The notes: generated from the sequence alone by a model not told the origin. Positions 51,174 to 61,107 are shown, counted from the first letter of the stretch. The stretch: 64,000 bases of DNA from Vulcanimicrobium winogradskyi (GCA_003134965.1 PLDA01000003.1:744001-808000); one strand, 5' to 3'. Numbers and translations are program-made.

Positions 51174-51868
51174 TGCTCTTGGAGCTCGACAAGGTCAACG
51201 CGTATTACGACAAGTCGCACGTGCTGCAAGACGTCTCGCTCGCGATCGAAGAGGGCGAGGTCGTCGGGCTGCTCGGCCGCAACGGCTCGGGGCGCTCGAC
51301 GACGTGCAAGACGATCATGGGGCTCGTCCAGGCGCGCACCGGTGCGGTACGCTTCAAGGGCAAGGACATCACGAACAAGAGCCCGTTCTCAATCGCGCAG
51401 AGCGGGATCGCGTTCGTGCCCGAAGACCGGCGGATCTTCCCGAACCTGACCGTCGGGGAGAACCTGCGGCTCGCGGCGCTCTCCGGGCGCAAAGGCGCCT
51501 GGACCGAGAAGCGCATCTACGACTACTTCGAGGTGCTCGGCGAGCGTCGCGACAAGCCGGCGAAGCTTTCCGGCGGCGAGCAGCAGATGCTGGCGATCGC
51601 ACGCGCACTGGTCGCCAACCCCGAGATCATCCTGCTCGACGAACCGATGGAAGGGCTCGCGCCGCTGATCGCGCGCAACGTCGAGGAAGTCGTACGGAAT
51701 ATTCGCAGCGAGGGGCACACGGTGCTGCTCGTCGAGCAGAACGCGCAGGTCGCGATGAGCCTCTCCGATCGCGCCTACGTGCTCTCGAACGGACGCGTCG
51801 TCGGCTCGGGCACCACCGCCGAGCTGAAGGCCGACGAAGCGATGATGCAGCGCTACCTCGCGGTGTAG
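51170..51868 (+). CDS. livF: Branched-chain amino-acid-type ABC ATPase LivF (second set), Walker A Lys replaced by Arg
   Basis: 232 residues from ATG 51170. The P-loop reads GRNGSGRSTT, with Arg where the catalytic Lys is expected; the codon is CGC. The other motifs are intact: FVPEDRRIFPNLTVGENL, LSGGEQQMLAIARAL, IILLDEPMEGLAP, LVEQNAQVAM. The GSGRST variant may be a subfamily trait of LivF-like ATPases working with a canonical LivG. The gene closes the four-gene set. Confidence 0.92.
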   Translation: MMLLELDKVNAYYDKSHVLQDVSLAIEEGEVVGLLGRNGSGRSTTCKTIMGLVQARTGAVRFKGKDITNKSPFSIAQSGIAFVPEDRRIFPNLTVGENLRLAALSGRKGAWTEKRIYDYFEVLGERRDKPAKLSGGEQQMLAIARALVANPEIILLDEPMEGLAPLIARNVEEVVRNIRSEGHTVLLVEQNAQVAMSLSDRAYVLSNGRVVGSGTTAELKADEAMMQRYLAV

Positions 51869-51871
51869 CCG

Positions 51872-52504
51872 GTGAGCGAGAGCGAGGACCGCCACCGGTT
51901 CGCCCGGCGCCTGGAGGCGTTCAGCGACATCGTGTTCGGCTTCGCCCTCGCACAGAGCGCTTTTGCACTCGAGATCCCTAAGACGCTGGCCGAGGTCAAC
52001 GGGAAACTGAGCGACCTCTTCTTCTTCGCGATCACGTTCGCACTGATCGCGATCTTCTGGACGATGCACTATCGCGTCTTCCACTACGTCTTCGACGCCG
52101 AGAAGATCGACGTGCTCTGCAACTTCGCCCTGCTGGCCGCCGTCGCGCTGCTCCCGTACGCACTGCGGCTCTACCTGAAGTTCCCGCAGTCGATGCCCGG
52201 CTCGGTTGCCTACGCCGCTACGATCGGCGGCGGGTTCGGCCTGCTGGCGATCCTCGAGGTTCGCGGGCTGCTGCGCAAGGGCGTCACGCTGTCCCCGAAA
52301 GTCCTCGTCATGATCCGCAAGGCCGCATGGCGTCACTCGGTCGCCGGCGGGGTGCTCCTGGCGTCCCTCCCGCTCTTCGCGTTCATCGGTCTCGAGGCGC
52401 GCTACGTCTGGGGGCTGGTCCCCCTGGCGATCATCGTGGTCCGGGTCGTGGAACGCGTGCGAGGCACAGCGCGTGGAACCCCGGCCGTTGCCGCCGAATC
52501 ATAG
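51872..52504 (+). CDS. TMEM175/DUF1211-like membrane protein
   Basis: 210 residues, GTG start 3 bp after livF. The first TM carries the TMEM175-family signature (RRLEAFSDIVFGFALAQSAF, with FSD). Five or six TM segments follow (FFFAITFALIAIFWTMHYRV, LLAAVALLPYALRLYL, VAGGVLLASLPLFAFIGL). Bacterial TMEM175 proteins are tetrameric potassium-selective channels of low selectivity. Here the protein has one repeat, as in other bacteria. No functional link to the ABC genes is implied. Confidence 0.8.
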   Translation: MSESEDRHRFARRLEAFSDIVFGFALAQSAFALEIPKTLAEVNGKLSDLFFFAITFALIAIFWTMHYRVFHYVFDAEKIDVLCNFALLAAVALLPYALRLYLKFPQSMPGSVAYAATIGGGFGLLAILEVRGLLRKGVTLSPKVLVMIRKAAWRHSVAGGVLLASLPLFAFIGLEARYVWGLVPLAIIVVRVVERVRGTARGTPAVAAES

Positions 52505-52511
52505 CTCACGT

Positions 52512-52823
52512 ATGGTAACCGCAGAGGTGGTGCGCGAGGCGCTCAAAGACGTTGACGACCCCGAGCTCAACATGGGAATCCTCGACCTCGGACTGGTCTA
52601 CGATGTCGTCTGCGAGGGGCCGCAAGGCGAAGACGTGACGGTCACCATGACGCTGACCTCGCCGATGTGTCCGGTCGGCCCGATGTTCAAGCAGGCGGTC
52701 CTGAGCAAAGTCGAGAGCGTCGAGGGCGTCAAGAACGCCACCGTCGACATCACGTTCAGCCCGCCGTGGGACCCGCGCACGATGGCGACCGAAGACGTAA
52801 AGCTAGCCCTCGGCATCTGGTAA
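52512..52823 (+). CDS. MIP18/DUF59-family metal-sulfur cluster assembly factor
   Basis: 103 residues from ATG 52512. The whole protein is one MIP18 domain: ALKDVDDPELNMGILDLGLV, then LTSPMCPVGPMFKQAV with the conserved Cys, and FSPPWDPRTMATEDVKLALG. SufT and PaaD share this fold and help Fe-S cluster maturation. As a stand-alone gene it is most likely a SufT-like factor. suf genes are not in the window. Confidence 0.9.
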   Translation: MVTAEVVREALKDVDDPELNMGILDLGLVYDVVCEGPQGEDVTVTMTLTSPMCPVGPMFKQAVLSKVESVEGVKNATVDITFSPPWDPRTMATEDVKLALGIW

Positions 52824-52863
52824 CAACCTAGCGGCCGGGCGCCGCACGGCCGATTCCTACGGT

Positions 52864-54123
52864 ATGTTCGGCCGGGAGTATCGGCTTCGGTGCTGCGGGT
52901 GCGGCGCGCTCTTCGACGACGACGGCGTGCGCCTCGACTGCGCGTTGCCGCATGCGCCGGCCCTGTTGCGCACCGTCTATCCCTCGCTCCGGCTCGATCC
53001 CGGCGACGAGCGGTCGATGGCGCGCTATGGCCGCTGGCTTCCCCGCGGCCGCGCCCTCGCGACGACCGCGCGCACCGCCGTCTTTCCCAGCGCGTATCTC
53101 GGCCGTCAGCTCGGCCTGCGCCGGCTTTGGATCGCGTTCAACGGCTGGTGGCCCGAGCGCGGCGCGACGCTCGCGACGGCGACCTTCAAAGAGCTGGAAG
53201 CGGTCGCGGTTTTTGGGCGGCTCGCGCCCGGCGAACGCCGCACGCTGGTCGTCGCGTCGGCGGGGAACACCGCCGCGGCGTTCGCGGCGATCGCGACCGA
53301 GAACGAGCTGCCCGTGCTGATCGTCATCCCGCTCGACGCGTGGGATCCGCTCGCCGCGCTCGTTCGCGTCGGCCCGTCGGTGCGTGTCGTCGCAATCGAA
53401 GACGGCACCTACGAAGACGCGATGGCGCTCGCGCGGACCTTCGCGGCGCGTGAGGGCTATATCGCCGAAGGCGGTTTCCGCAACGTCGCGCGGCGCGACG
53501 GGATGGGGACGATCGTGCTCGGTGCGGTCGAAACGATCGGCGCGCTGCCCGATGTGTACGTTCAGGCCGTCGGCAGCGGGGCCGGTGCACTCGCCGCTCA
53601 CGAAGCAGCGCTGCGCCTGATTTCCGACGGCCGGTTCGGAACGCGTCTGCCGCGATTGGTGCTGGGTCAGAACGCGCCATTCACACCGATCCATGACGCG
53701 TGGACGCGCGGTGCGGCGATCCTGGAAGAACCCGACCACGATGCGCCCGAACGCTTGAGCCGGATCGCTGCGACGGTGCTCGGAAATCCGAGCCCGCCGT
53801 ATGCCGCGTCCGGCGGCGTACGGGACGCGCTCGCAGCGAGCGGCGGTTCGACCTACGCGATCACGAACGACGAGATGGCAGCAGCGATGCTTGCATTCGC
53901 CGAACTCGAAGGGATCGATGTCGAACCGGCCGCCGGCATCGCAATCGCCACGCTCGCGCGTGCGGCGCGGGAGGGGTGCGTCGATCCCGACGAGATCGTG
54001 CTGCTCAACATCACCGGCGGAGGCCGTGCGCGACGACGGCCGGTGACGCAGCCGCAAGCGCCGGCGCACGTCGTTCGGCGTGCCGATCTCGGCCGGACAG
54101 CGGACCTGGTCGGCACGATCTAG
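52864..54123 (+). CDS. Threonine-synthase-like PLP enzyme, possibly cysteate-synthase-like
   Basis: 419 residues. It begins with a rubredoxin-like Cys cluster (RCCGCGALFDDDGVRLDC), unusual for classic ThrC. The PLP lysine lies in ATATFKELEAVAVFGRL; the FKELEA context resembles archaeal cysteate synthase more than the SFKDRG of threonine synthase. The phosphate loop is AVGSGAGALAAHEAA and the C-terminal pyridine contact is LLNITGGGRARR. Fold type II is certain. Whether the product is threonine, cysteate or something else is open. Confidence 0.8.
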   Translation: MFGREYRLRCCGCGALFDDDGVRLDCALPHAPALLRTVYPSLRLDPGDERSMARYGRWLPRGRALATTARTAVFPSAYLGRQLGLRRLWIAFNGWWPERGATLATATFKELEAVAVFGRLAPGERRTLVVASAGNTAAAFAAIATENELPVLIVIPLDAWDPLAALVRVGPSVRVVAIEDGTYEDAMALARTFAAREGYIAEGGFRNVARRDGMGTIVLGAVETIGALPDVYVQAVGSGAGALAAHEAALRLISDGRFGTRLPRLVLGQNAPFTPIHDAWTRGAAILEEPDHDAPERLSRIAATVLGNPSPPYAASGGVRDALAASGGSTYAITNDEMAAAMLAFAELEGIDVEPAAGIAIATLARAAREGCVDPDEIVLLNITGGGRARRRPVTQPQAPAHVVRRADLGRTADLVGTI

Positions 54124-54178
54124 CGCGACGAGAGGACGACGCCGGGGGCTCGGGTGTTGGCGGAGAAGGCCCGAGACG

Positions 54179-55750
<1,572 letters not shown>

Positions 55751-55813
55751 GCATGCTTCTTAGAACGATCACCTTTAGCGGGCGGCAACACCGTCGCGGC
55801 GACAGGCGTTAAC

Positions 55814-56248
55814 CTAGGCCGCTGCGTTCACTTTCCGTCTGGGGCGACCGCCGAGCCTCCCGTTTTCAACCGATGACGCCGCCTTTTTAGAACTCGTCCG
55901 CGAACCCAAAAGCTGCGCTGCCGCGCTTCTGACGATCCCTTCGCCAGCTGCCGCGATCATCAGCGTTTCAAGCCGAACGCCGATATCTGGCGCATCGAAC
56001 CACAGAGCGTTTCCGGGCGGCTCGATCTCCAACTTCCGAAGCGCACTCGGCTCGATCCGTCCGAAGCCCGGCAGACGCGCGCGCGGGACGCTGAACGTCG
56101 CACCCGTATTGAGACGAACCACGATCGCGTCTTGAGCCTTTGAGTAGTGAGCCTCGACGATCACCGTCGACGCCTTCGCCGTCGCGCGCGCGTGCTTCCC
56201 CGCCGCTCGGATTTCGGCGGCGGTCGTAGCGATGCGCGGATCCTTCAT
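55814..56248 (-). CDS. DUF2442-domain protein
   Basis: 144 residues from ATG 56248. The middle (VEAHYSKAQDAIVVRLNTGA, TFSVPRARLPGF, LEIEPPGNALWFDAPDIGVR) matches DUF2442, and the C-terminus is a basic tail (KAASSVENGRLGGRPRRKV) that could bind nucleic acid. Its ATG overlaps the stop of the DUF4160 gene (ATGA). DUF4160-DUF2442 pairs behave like small accessory modules, often suspected to be toxin-antitoxin systems. Confidence 0.82.
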   Translation of the reverse strand: MKDPRIATTAAEIRAAGKHARATAKASTVIVEAHYSKAQDAIVVRLNTGATFSVPRARLPGFGRIEPSALRKLEIEPPGNALWFDAPDIGVRLETLMIAAAGEGIVRSAAAQLLGSRTSSKKAASSVENGRLGGRPRRKVNAAA

Positions 56249-56499
56249 TTCTGCATTTCCTTCCACTCGGCGCGAATCTCTTTCGCGAGGTTGGCTGCTT
56301 CCCTGAGTACCCTCGCAATTTCGTTGTCCTTAACGTTTCCCAGAACCGCGTCCCTGTGCACCGTGGAGAGGGCAACACTGCCGTCGCGACGCACTTCGAC
56401 GATGACTTCGCCGGCCCCGATTCTCGCGTGAGCATGCACTGGAAAGTGGTCCTTTGGATAAATCCGGAACTTGACGCCCCGCCCCGCCACGGTGCCCAT
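56245..56499 (-). CDS. DUF4160-domain protein
   Basis: 84 residues. RIYPKDHFPVHAHARIGAGE is the DUF4160 hallmark (phenylalanine-Pro-His cluster), followed by VIVEVRRDGSVAL and a helical C-terminus (ARVLREAANLAKEIRAEWKE). It is the first gene of a two-gene minus-strand operon with the DUF2442 gene. The local base composition is lower in GC than the flanks, in line with an accessory module. Confidence 0.82.
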   Translation of the reverse strand: MGTVAGRGVKFRIYPKDHFPVHAHARIGAGEVIVEVRRDGSVALSTVHRDAVLGNVKDNEIARVLREAANLAKEIRAEWKEMQK

Positions 56500-56507
56500 C
56501 TGAGCCT

Positions 56508-56536
56508 ATCTTAAACCAAACGGTTAGGTTTTACAA
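56508..56536 (-). promoter_or_regulatory. Promoter of the DUF4160-DUF2442 pair
   Basis: On the minus strand: -35 TTGTAA (56536-56531), 17 bp, -10 TAAGAT (56513-56508), 8 bp before the ATG at 56499. The spacer holds AACCGTTTGGTT, an inverted repeat (AACC/GGTT) that could be an autoregulatory site. The short leader suggests little or no RBS. Confidence 0.6.
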
Positions 56537-56581
56537 GTCAGCCCCGGTTTACGCGCATCGGTCCGAGAGGAAGCAGACTCT

Positions 56582-56962
56582 ATGTCGTTTCTTGCCGATC
56601 AGCTCAACGACTATCCGCGAGTCCACACGACCCGCGCGAACCTGCTGATCCACATCGTTGCCGTGCCGGTGTTCGATCTCGCGATCATCGGCGCGGTCGC
56701 TTCGTTGGCGACGCGCTCGTGGATTGCGGGGGCGGGCGGTGCGGCGATCGCAGTGGCAGCGTTCGCCGCCCAAGGCCGCGGCCATGGGATCGAGGCGGAA
56801 GCGCCGGCCCCGTTCGCGGGGCCGGGCGACGTCGTCAAGCGCATCTTCGCCGAGCAGTTCATCACCTTTCCGCGTTTCGTGCTCAGCGGGGGCTGGGCAC
56901 GGGCGTTGCAGGCCGCCTCGGCCGGGCCGGGACAGGGTCGAACGGGCGGCGCCGGCTCCTGA
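56582..56962 (+). CDS. Mpo1/DUF962-like membrane protein
   Basis: 126 residues. Two hydrophobic segments (LLIHIVAVPVFDLAIIGAVA, WIAGAGGAAIAVAAFAA). Spaced histidines HTTRANLLIH and QGRGHGIEAEAPAPFAGP recall the Mpo1/DUF962 arrangement (N..H..G.P and Q..GH...E...PA). Eukaryotic Mpo1 is a 2-hydroxy-fatty-acid dioxygenase. The bacterial role is unclear. The family call is by pattern and moderate. Confidence 0.6.
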   Translation: MSFLADQLNDYPRVHTTRANLLIHIVAVPVFDLAIIGAVASLATRSWIAGAGGAAIAVAAFAAQGRGHGIEAEAPAPFAGPGDVVKRIFAEQFITFPRFVLSGGWARALQAASAGPGQGRTGGAGS

Positions 56963-57011
56963 TCGAGGGTCGAAAGGGTTGTCGGACCGCGGCGGCCGAT
57001 GCTCGGACCTC

Positions 57012-57785
57012 GTGGGACTGCTCGACGGAAAAACCATCATCGTCACCGGGGTCGCGAACCGGTGGTCGATCGCCAGTGGGATCGCCCGCCGGCTGCACGC
57101 GCACGGTGCCCGGCTGATCCTGACTTACCAGGGCGACCGGGTCGAGGACGCGGTCCGCGACCACGCCGAAGAGTTCGGCGGAGCGCCGGTCTTCGAGTGC
57201 GACGTCACCAAGGACAGCTCGCTGCGCGCGCTGGCCGCCGGGGCCGGTAAGATCGACGGGCTCGTGCATTCGATCGCGTTCGTGAAGAAAGAAGATCTCT
57301 CGGGGAAGGTCTACACCACCTCACGGGACGGGTTCGCGATGGCGATGGACATCAGCGCGTACTCGCTGATCGCGCTGGTCGGGCACCTCGTCGACAACCT
57401 CAACGACGGCGCCTCGATCATGGCGCTGACCTATCTCGGTTCCGGGCAGATCGTGCCGAACTACAACATCGCCGGGATCGCGAAGGCGGCGCTCGAATCG
57501 ACGGTGCGCTACCTCGCGTTCGATCTCGGTGAGCGCGGCATCCGCGTGAACGCGATCTCGGCCGGTCCGATCAAGACCGCCTCCTCGCGTCAGGTCGCCG
57601 GCTTCTCGGCGATGCCGGGGAAAGTCGCGGCGGCGTCGCCGCTCAAGCGCAACATCACGATCGACGACGTCGGCAACGTCGCGGTCTACCTCGCGTCGGA
57701 CCTGTCCTCGCAAGTCACCGCCGACGTGCACTTCGTCGACGCGGGCTATCACGCCATGGGCATGTATCCCGAAGCAGCGAGCTGA
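57012..57785 (+). CDS. fabI: Enoyl-[acyl-carrier-protein] reductase (NADH) FabI
   Basis: 257 residues from GTG 57012 (GLLDGKTIIVTGVANRWSIA). SDR fold with the FabI-specific coenzyme loop VTGVANRWSIASGIA. The catalytic Tyr and Lys are in LGSGQIVPNYNIAGIAKAAL (Y-x6-K). The C-terminal ASDLSSQVTADVHFVDAGYH is typical. It reduces trans-2-enoyl-ACP in the last step of fatty-acid elongation. The next ATG overlaps its stop (TGATG), tying it to the carboxylase genes. Confidence 0.95.
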   Translation: MGLLDGKTIIVTGVANRWSIASGIARRLHAHGARLILTYQGDRVEDAVRDHAEEFGGAPVFECDVTKDSSLRALAAGAGKIDGLVHSIAFVKKEDLSGKVYTTSRDGFAMAMDISAYSLIALVGHLVDNLNDGASIMALTYLGSGQIVPNYNIAGIAKAALESTVRYLAFDLGERGIRVNAISAGPIKTASSRQVAGFSAMPGKVAAASPLKRNITIDDVGNVAVYLASDLSSQVTADVHFVDAGYHAMGMYPEAAS

Positions 57786-57985
57786 TGCGCGGTCCGAGCG
57801 CGGACGAGATGGCGGCGATCGCCGCCGCGTACGCCATCGTGGCCGCCCGGCGCGCAGCGACTGCGCGGCCGGAGGCGCCGCGCTGGCGCCTGGCGGGACG
57901 GCTGCCCGCGCTCGAACCGCAGCTCGTCCGGTTCGCTGCGCGCTCGGCGTCGCGCTGGAACGCGGCCGGGCGGCTCGATGGCTGA
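57785..57985 (+). CDS. Small acyl-CoA-carboxylase-associated (epsilon-like) subunit
   Basis: 66 residues. ATG shares one base with the fabI stop, and its end overlaps the start of the biotin carboxylase gene by 8 bp. The N-terminal PSADEMAAIAAAYAIVAA followed by PRWRLAGRL is the layout of small epsilon-type carboxylase subunits (helix, then W..AGR). Such subunits stabilise the alpha-beta complex in actinobacteria. Coding is supported by the overlaps; the subunit assignment is inference. Confidence 0.65.
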   Translation: MRGPSADEMAAIAAAYAIVAARRAATARPEAPRWRLAGRLPALEPQLVRFAARSASRWNAAGRLDG

Positions 57986-59744
57986 CGCGCCGTTCCGCAA
58001 AATCCTGATCGCGAACCGCGGTGAGATCGCGATTCGCGTCATGCGGAGCGCGAAGGAGCTCGGCTGCGCGACCGTCGCCGTCTATTCGGACGCCGACCGC
58101 GACGCGCTTCACGTCCGCTACGCCGACGAGGCGTACCACCTCGGGGCCGCGCCGCCGTCGCAGTCGTATTTGAACGCCGACAAGCTCTTGGGCGTGGCGC
58201 AGCGCGCCGGCGCCGACGCGATCCATCCGGGCTACGGGTTTTTCGCCGAGAACGCGGCCTTCGCGCGCCGGGTGATTGCCGCGGAGATCACCTGGATCGG
58301 ACCGCATCCTGATGCGATCGACGCGATGGGCGACAAGATCCGCGCGCGCCAGGCGATGGTCGCCGCCGGCGTCCCCGTCGTCCCCGGCGGCACCGACTCG
58401 ATCGCCGACGCAGCCGCGGCGCGCGTCGCCGCCGACAAGTACGGGCTTCCGCTGGCGCTGAAAGCATCGGGCGGCGGTGGCGGCAAGGGGCTGAAGGTCG
58501 CGCGCACGGTCGAGGAGCTGGAGTCGGCGTTCTCGACAGCGCAGCGCGAGGCGAGCGCGTATTTCGGCAACCCGACGATCTACGTCGAGCGCTATCTCGA
58601 GAACCCGAAGCACGTCGAACTGCAGATCCTCGCCGACAAGCACGGCAACGTGCTCCACGTCGGCGAGCGCGACTGCTCGCTGCAGCGGCGCCATCAGAAA
58701 CTCTGGGAAGAGGCGCCCGCGCTGATCCCGGCGAGCGTGCGCGCCGGGATGCGCGCGGCGGGCGTGCAGGCGGCGAAGGCGATCGGCTACGACTCGGTCG
58801 GCACGATCGAGTGCCTGGTCAGCGGCGATGCGTTCTACTTCCTCGAGATGAACACGCGGATCCAGGTCGAGCACACCGTTTCGGAGGAGATCTCCGGGAT
58901 CGACCTGGTGCGCGAACAGATCCTGGTCGCCGCCGGGCGTCCGCTCGCGTTCACGCAAGCCGAGGTCGAAGCGCGCTTCCGCGGTCACGCGATCGAGGTG
59001 CGCGTCAATGCCGAGGATCCCGCGCAGAATTTCCGGCCCGCGCCGGGCATCGTCGAGCGCTACATAGAGCCGGGCGGATTCGGCGTGCGCGTCGACTCCG
59101 CCGCGTATCCGGGCTGCGAGATCACCCCCGACTACGACTCGATGATCGCGAAGCTGATCGTGCGCGGCCGCAACCGCGAGGAGACGCTGGCGCGCCTCGG
59201 GCGGGCGATCGACGAGTTCGTCATCACCGGCGTCCCGACGACGCTGCCGCTGCTGCGCGCGCTGGTCGACTTCGGTCCGGTGCGCGACGCTTCGTACGGC
59301 ACCGCGACGCTCGAGCCGTTCGCCGCAACCCTTGCCGCCGCCGGGTCGAACGGGGCGATCCCCGCCCTTCGACCTGTCACGGACGACGACACGGTCCGGG
59401 TCGAGGTGAACGGACGCCTGTTCAGCGTGCGGTTCGTCGATCTGCCGTTTCCGCGGGGTACGGCGAGGGCGGGCGGCGCGAAGGCGGTCCCCAAGAAGGG
59501 CGGGCCGGCCCGCACGTCCGCCGCCGCCGCTGGGAACGACGTCATCTCCCCGATGCACGGCGTGGTCGTCGAGATCCCGGTTGCCCCCGGTGCGACCGTC
59601 GCCGAGGGCGACGTGGTGGCAGTGATCGAAGCGATGAAGATGATGAACGAGATCCGCGCCCATAGGTCGGGCTCGGTCGCGACGATCCATGTCGCCCCGG
59701 GCGCGACCGTCGAAGCGCGCACGCCACTGATCACGCTCGCATGA
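57978..59744 (+). CDS. pccA: Biotin-dependent acyl-CoA carboxylase, alpha subunit (biotin carboxylase + BCCP)
   Basis: 588 residues. Biotin carboxylase part 1-450: ILIANRGEIAIRVMRSAKEL, IHPGYGFFAENAAF, ATP-grasp ALKASGGGGGKGL, ERDCSLQRRHQKLWEEAPA, FLEMNTRIQVEHTVSE. The C-terminal 70 residues are the biotinyl domain with the attachment Lys in VIEAMKMMNEI. A Pro/Ala-rich linker joins them. It pairs with the carboxyltransferase at 54179, making malonyl- or methylmalonyl-CoA. Confidence 0.95.
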   Translation: MADAPFRKILIANRGEIAIRVMRSAKELGCATVAVYSDADRDALHVRYADEAYHLGAAPPSQSYLNADKLLGVAQRAGADAIHPGYGFFAENAAFARRVIAAEITWIGPHPDAIDAMGDKIRARQAMVAAGVPVVPGGTDSIADAAAARVAADKYGLPLALKASGGGGGKGLKVARTVEELESAFSTAQREASAYFGNPTIYVERYLENPKHVELQILADKHGNVLHVGERDCSLQRRHQKLWEEAPALIPASVRAGMRAAGVQAAKAIGYDSVGTIECLVSGDAFYFLEMNTRIQVEHTVSEEISGIDLVREQILVAAGRPLAFTQAEVEARFRGHAIEVRVNAEDPAQNFRPAPGIVERYIEPGGFGVRVDSAAYPGCEITPDYDSMIAKLIVRGRNREETLARLGRAIDEFVITGVPTTLPLLRALVDFGPVRDASYGTATLEPFAATLAAAGSNGAIPALRPVTDDDTVRVEVNGRLFSVRFVDLPFPRGTARAGGAKAVPKKGGPARTSAAAAGNDVISPMHGVVVEIPVAPGATVAEGDVVAVIEAMKMMNEIRAHRSGSVATIHVAPGATVEARTPLITLA

Positions 59745-60130
59745 AGCGCGACACGTTCACGCTGGTCGTGAAGATCGCGCTGGCGATCGGGTTCGCGATC
59801 GACGTTTCCGTCGGGCTCCTCGGGTTGTTCGCGCCTCAGCTGATGCTGCCGCTGCTCGACGTCCCGGTCGGCGATCCGATGCTCGCGCACTTCGCCGGCG
59901 GCGAGTTCATCGTCGTCGCGCTCGTGTACGCGCTGGCCTTTCGCGATCTGGGGAGGTTTCGCGTGCTGCTGTGGATCTGCTGCGTCGATCAGCTGTTCGG
60001 CGTGATCGTTCCGGCGTTCGCCGTTACGTCCGGCGCCTGGCCGGCGACGTTCAAGACCGTCGCGCCGATCCCGTTCCAGGCGCTGCTCGCGATCCTCTTC
60101 GCAACGTACGCGCTCCGGCGGTCGCCGTGA
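59741..60130 (+). CDS. Small four-TM membrane protein, unknown function
   Basis: 129 residues. ATG overlaps the pccA stop (ATGA). Four hydrophobic segments: LVVKIALAIGFAIDVSVGLL, EFIVVALVYALAFRDL, VLLWICCVDQLFGVIVPAFA and FQALLAILFATYALRR. I do not recognise the family; a DoxX-like four-helix protein is a loose analogy. It is part of the carboxylase transcript and shares one base with the next start. Confidence 0.75.
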   Translation: MKRDTFTLVVKIALAIGFAIDVSVGLLGLFAPQLMLPLLDVPVGDPMLAHFAGGEFIVVALVYALAFRDLGRFRVLLWICCVDQLFGVIVPAFAVTSGAWPATFKTVAPIPFQALLAILFATYALRRSP

Positions 60131-61107
60131 TGCACGTCGTCGAAGCGACCGCGTACGGGGATCCGTCGGTGCTCGAGTGGCGCGAGCGCGACGAGCCTAC
60201 TCCCGGTCCCGGCGAGGTCGCGATCCGGGTGACGCAGACCGGGGTAAATTTCGCCGACGTCCAAGCTCGCCGCGGCACGTACCACGCCGCGCAAAAACCG
60301 CCCTTCGTGCCGGGGCTCGACTGTGTGGGCACGATCGTCGCGCTCGGCGCCGGTGTGGACGGCTTTCATATCGGGCAGCGCGTCGCCGCGTTTCCGCCCG
60401 CCGGATCCTATGCGGAGGTCGTCGTCGTTCCCGTAGCGACGACGTACGCGCTCGATCCCGCGGTCTCCGACGACGACGCCGCTGCGCTGCTGATGCTGGT
60501 CACCGCGTACAACACCATCAGCTTCGCCGGGCGCCTCGCGCGCGGCGAGAGCGTGCTGGTGCACGCGGCAGCCGGCGGCGTCGGTTCGACCGCCGTCCAG
60601 ATCGCCCGCGCGCTCGGTGCGGGCACGATCTTCGCCACCGTCGGCAGCGAGGCGAAGCGCGCCGTCGCGCGCGACGCCGGCGCGGACGTCGTCATCGACT
60701 ACCGCAGCGAGGACTTCGCGCGCCGCGTGCTCGACGCGACCGCCGGCCGCGGCGTCGACCTCATCCTCGACTCGGTCGCGGGCGACGTCTTCACCGCTGG
60801 GCTAACGGCCCTGGCGCCGTTCGGACGGCTCGTGATCTTCGGGATGGCCTCCGGCACGCCGGGAACGGTTCGGACGAACGAGCTGCACGCGAGCAACCGC
60901 GCTGTCATCGGCTACAGCTCCGGATCGTACCGCAAGCTGCGTCCCGAAGCGCTGCGCCCGGCGGCCGAGGCGTCGCTGCGGCTCGTCGCGGAAGGCAAGG
61001 TCCACGTCGTCATCGGCGCGCGCTTCCCGTTGCGCGAAGCGGCCGAAGCGCATCGGCTCGTCGAGTCTCGCGCCGGGCACGGCAAGGTGCTCCTGACGGT
61101 CGAATGA
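60130..61107 (+). CDS. NADPH:quinone oxidoreductase (zinc-free MDR family)
   Basis: 325 residues from ATG 60130 (TGATG overlap). GroES-like N-half (GPGEVAIRVTQTGVNFADVQ, PGLDCVGTIVALGAGVDGF) and Rossmann C-half with the MDR motif VHAAAGGVGSTAVQIARALG. There are no Cys/His zinc ligands. RGVDLILDSVAGDVF and GRLVIFGMASG are typical of the QOR branch. It probably reduces quinones or enals with NADPH. Confidence 0.9.
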   Translation: MHVVEATAYGDPSVLEWRERDEPTPGPGEVAIRVTQTGVNFADVQARRGTYHAAQKPPFVPGLDCVGTIVALGAGVDGFHIGQRVAAFPPAGSYAEVVVVPVATTYALDPAVSDDDAAALLMLVTAYNTISFAGRLARGESVLVHAAAGGVGSTAVQIARALGAGTIFATVGSEAKRAVARDAGADVVIDYRSEDFARRVLDATAGRGVDLILDSVAGDVFTAGLTALAPFGRLVIFGMASGTPGTVRTNELHASNRAVIGYSSGSYRKLRPEALRPAAEASLRLVAEGKVHVVIGARFPLREAAEAHRLVESRAGHGKVLLTVE

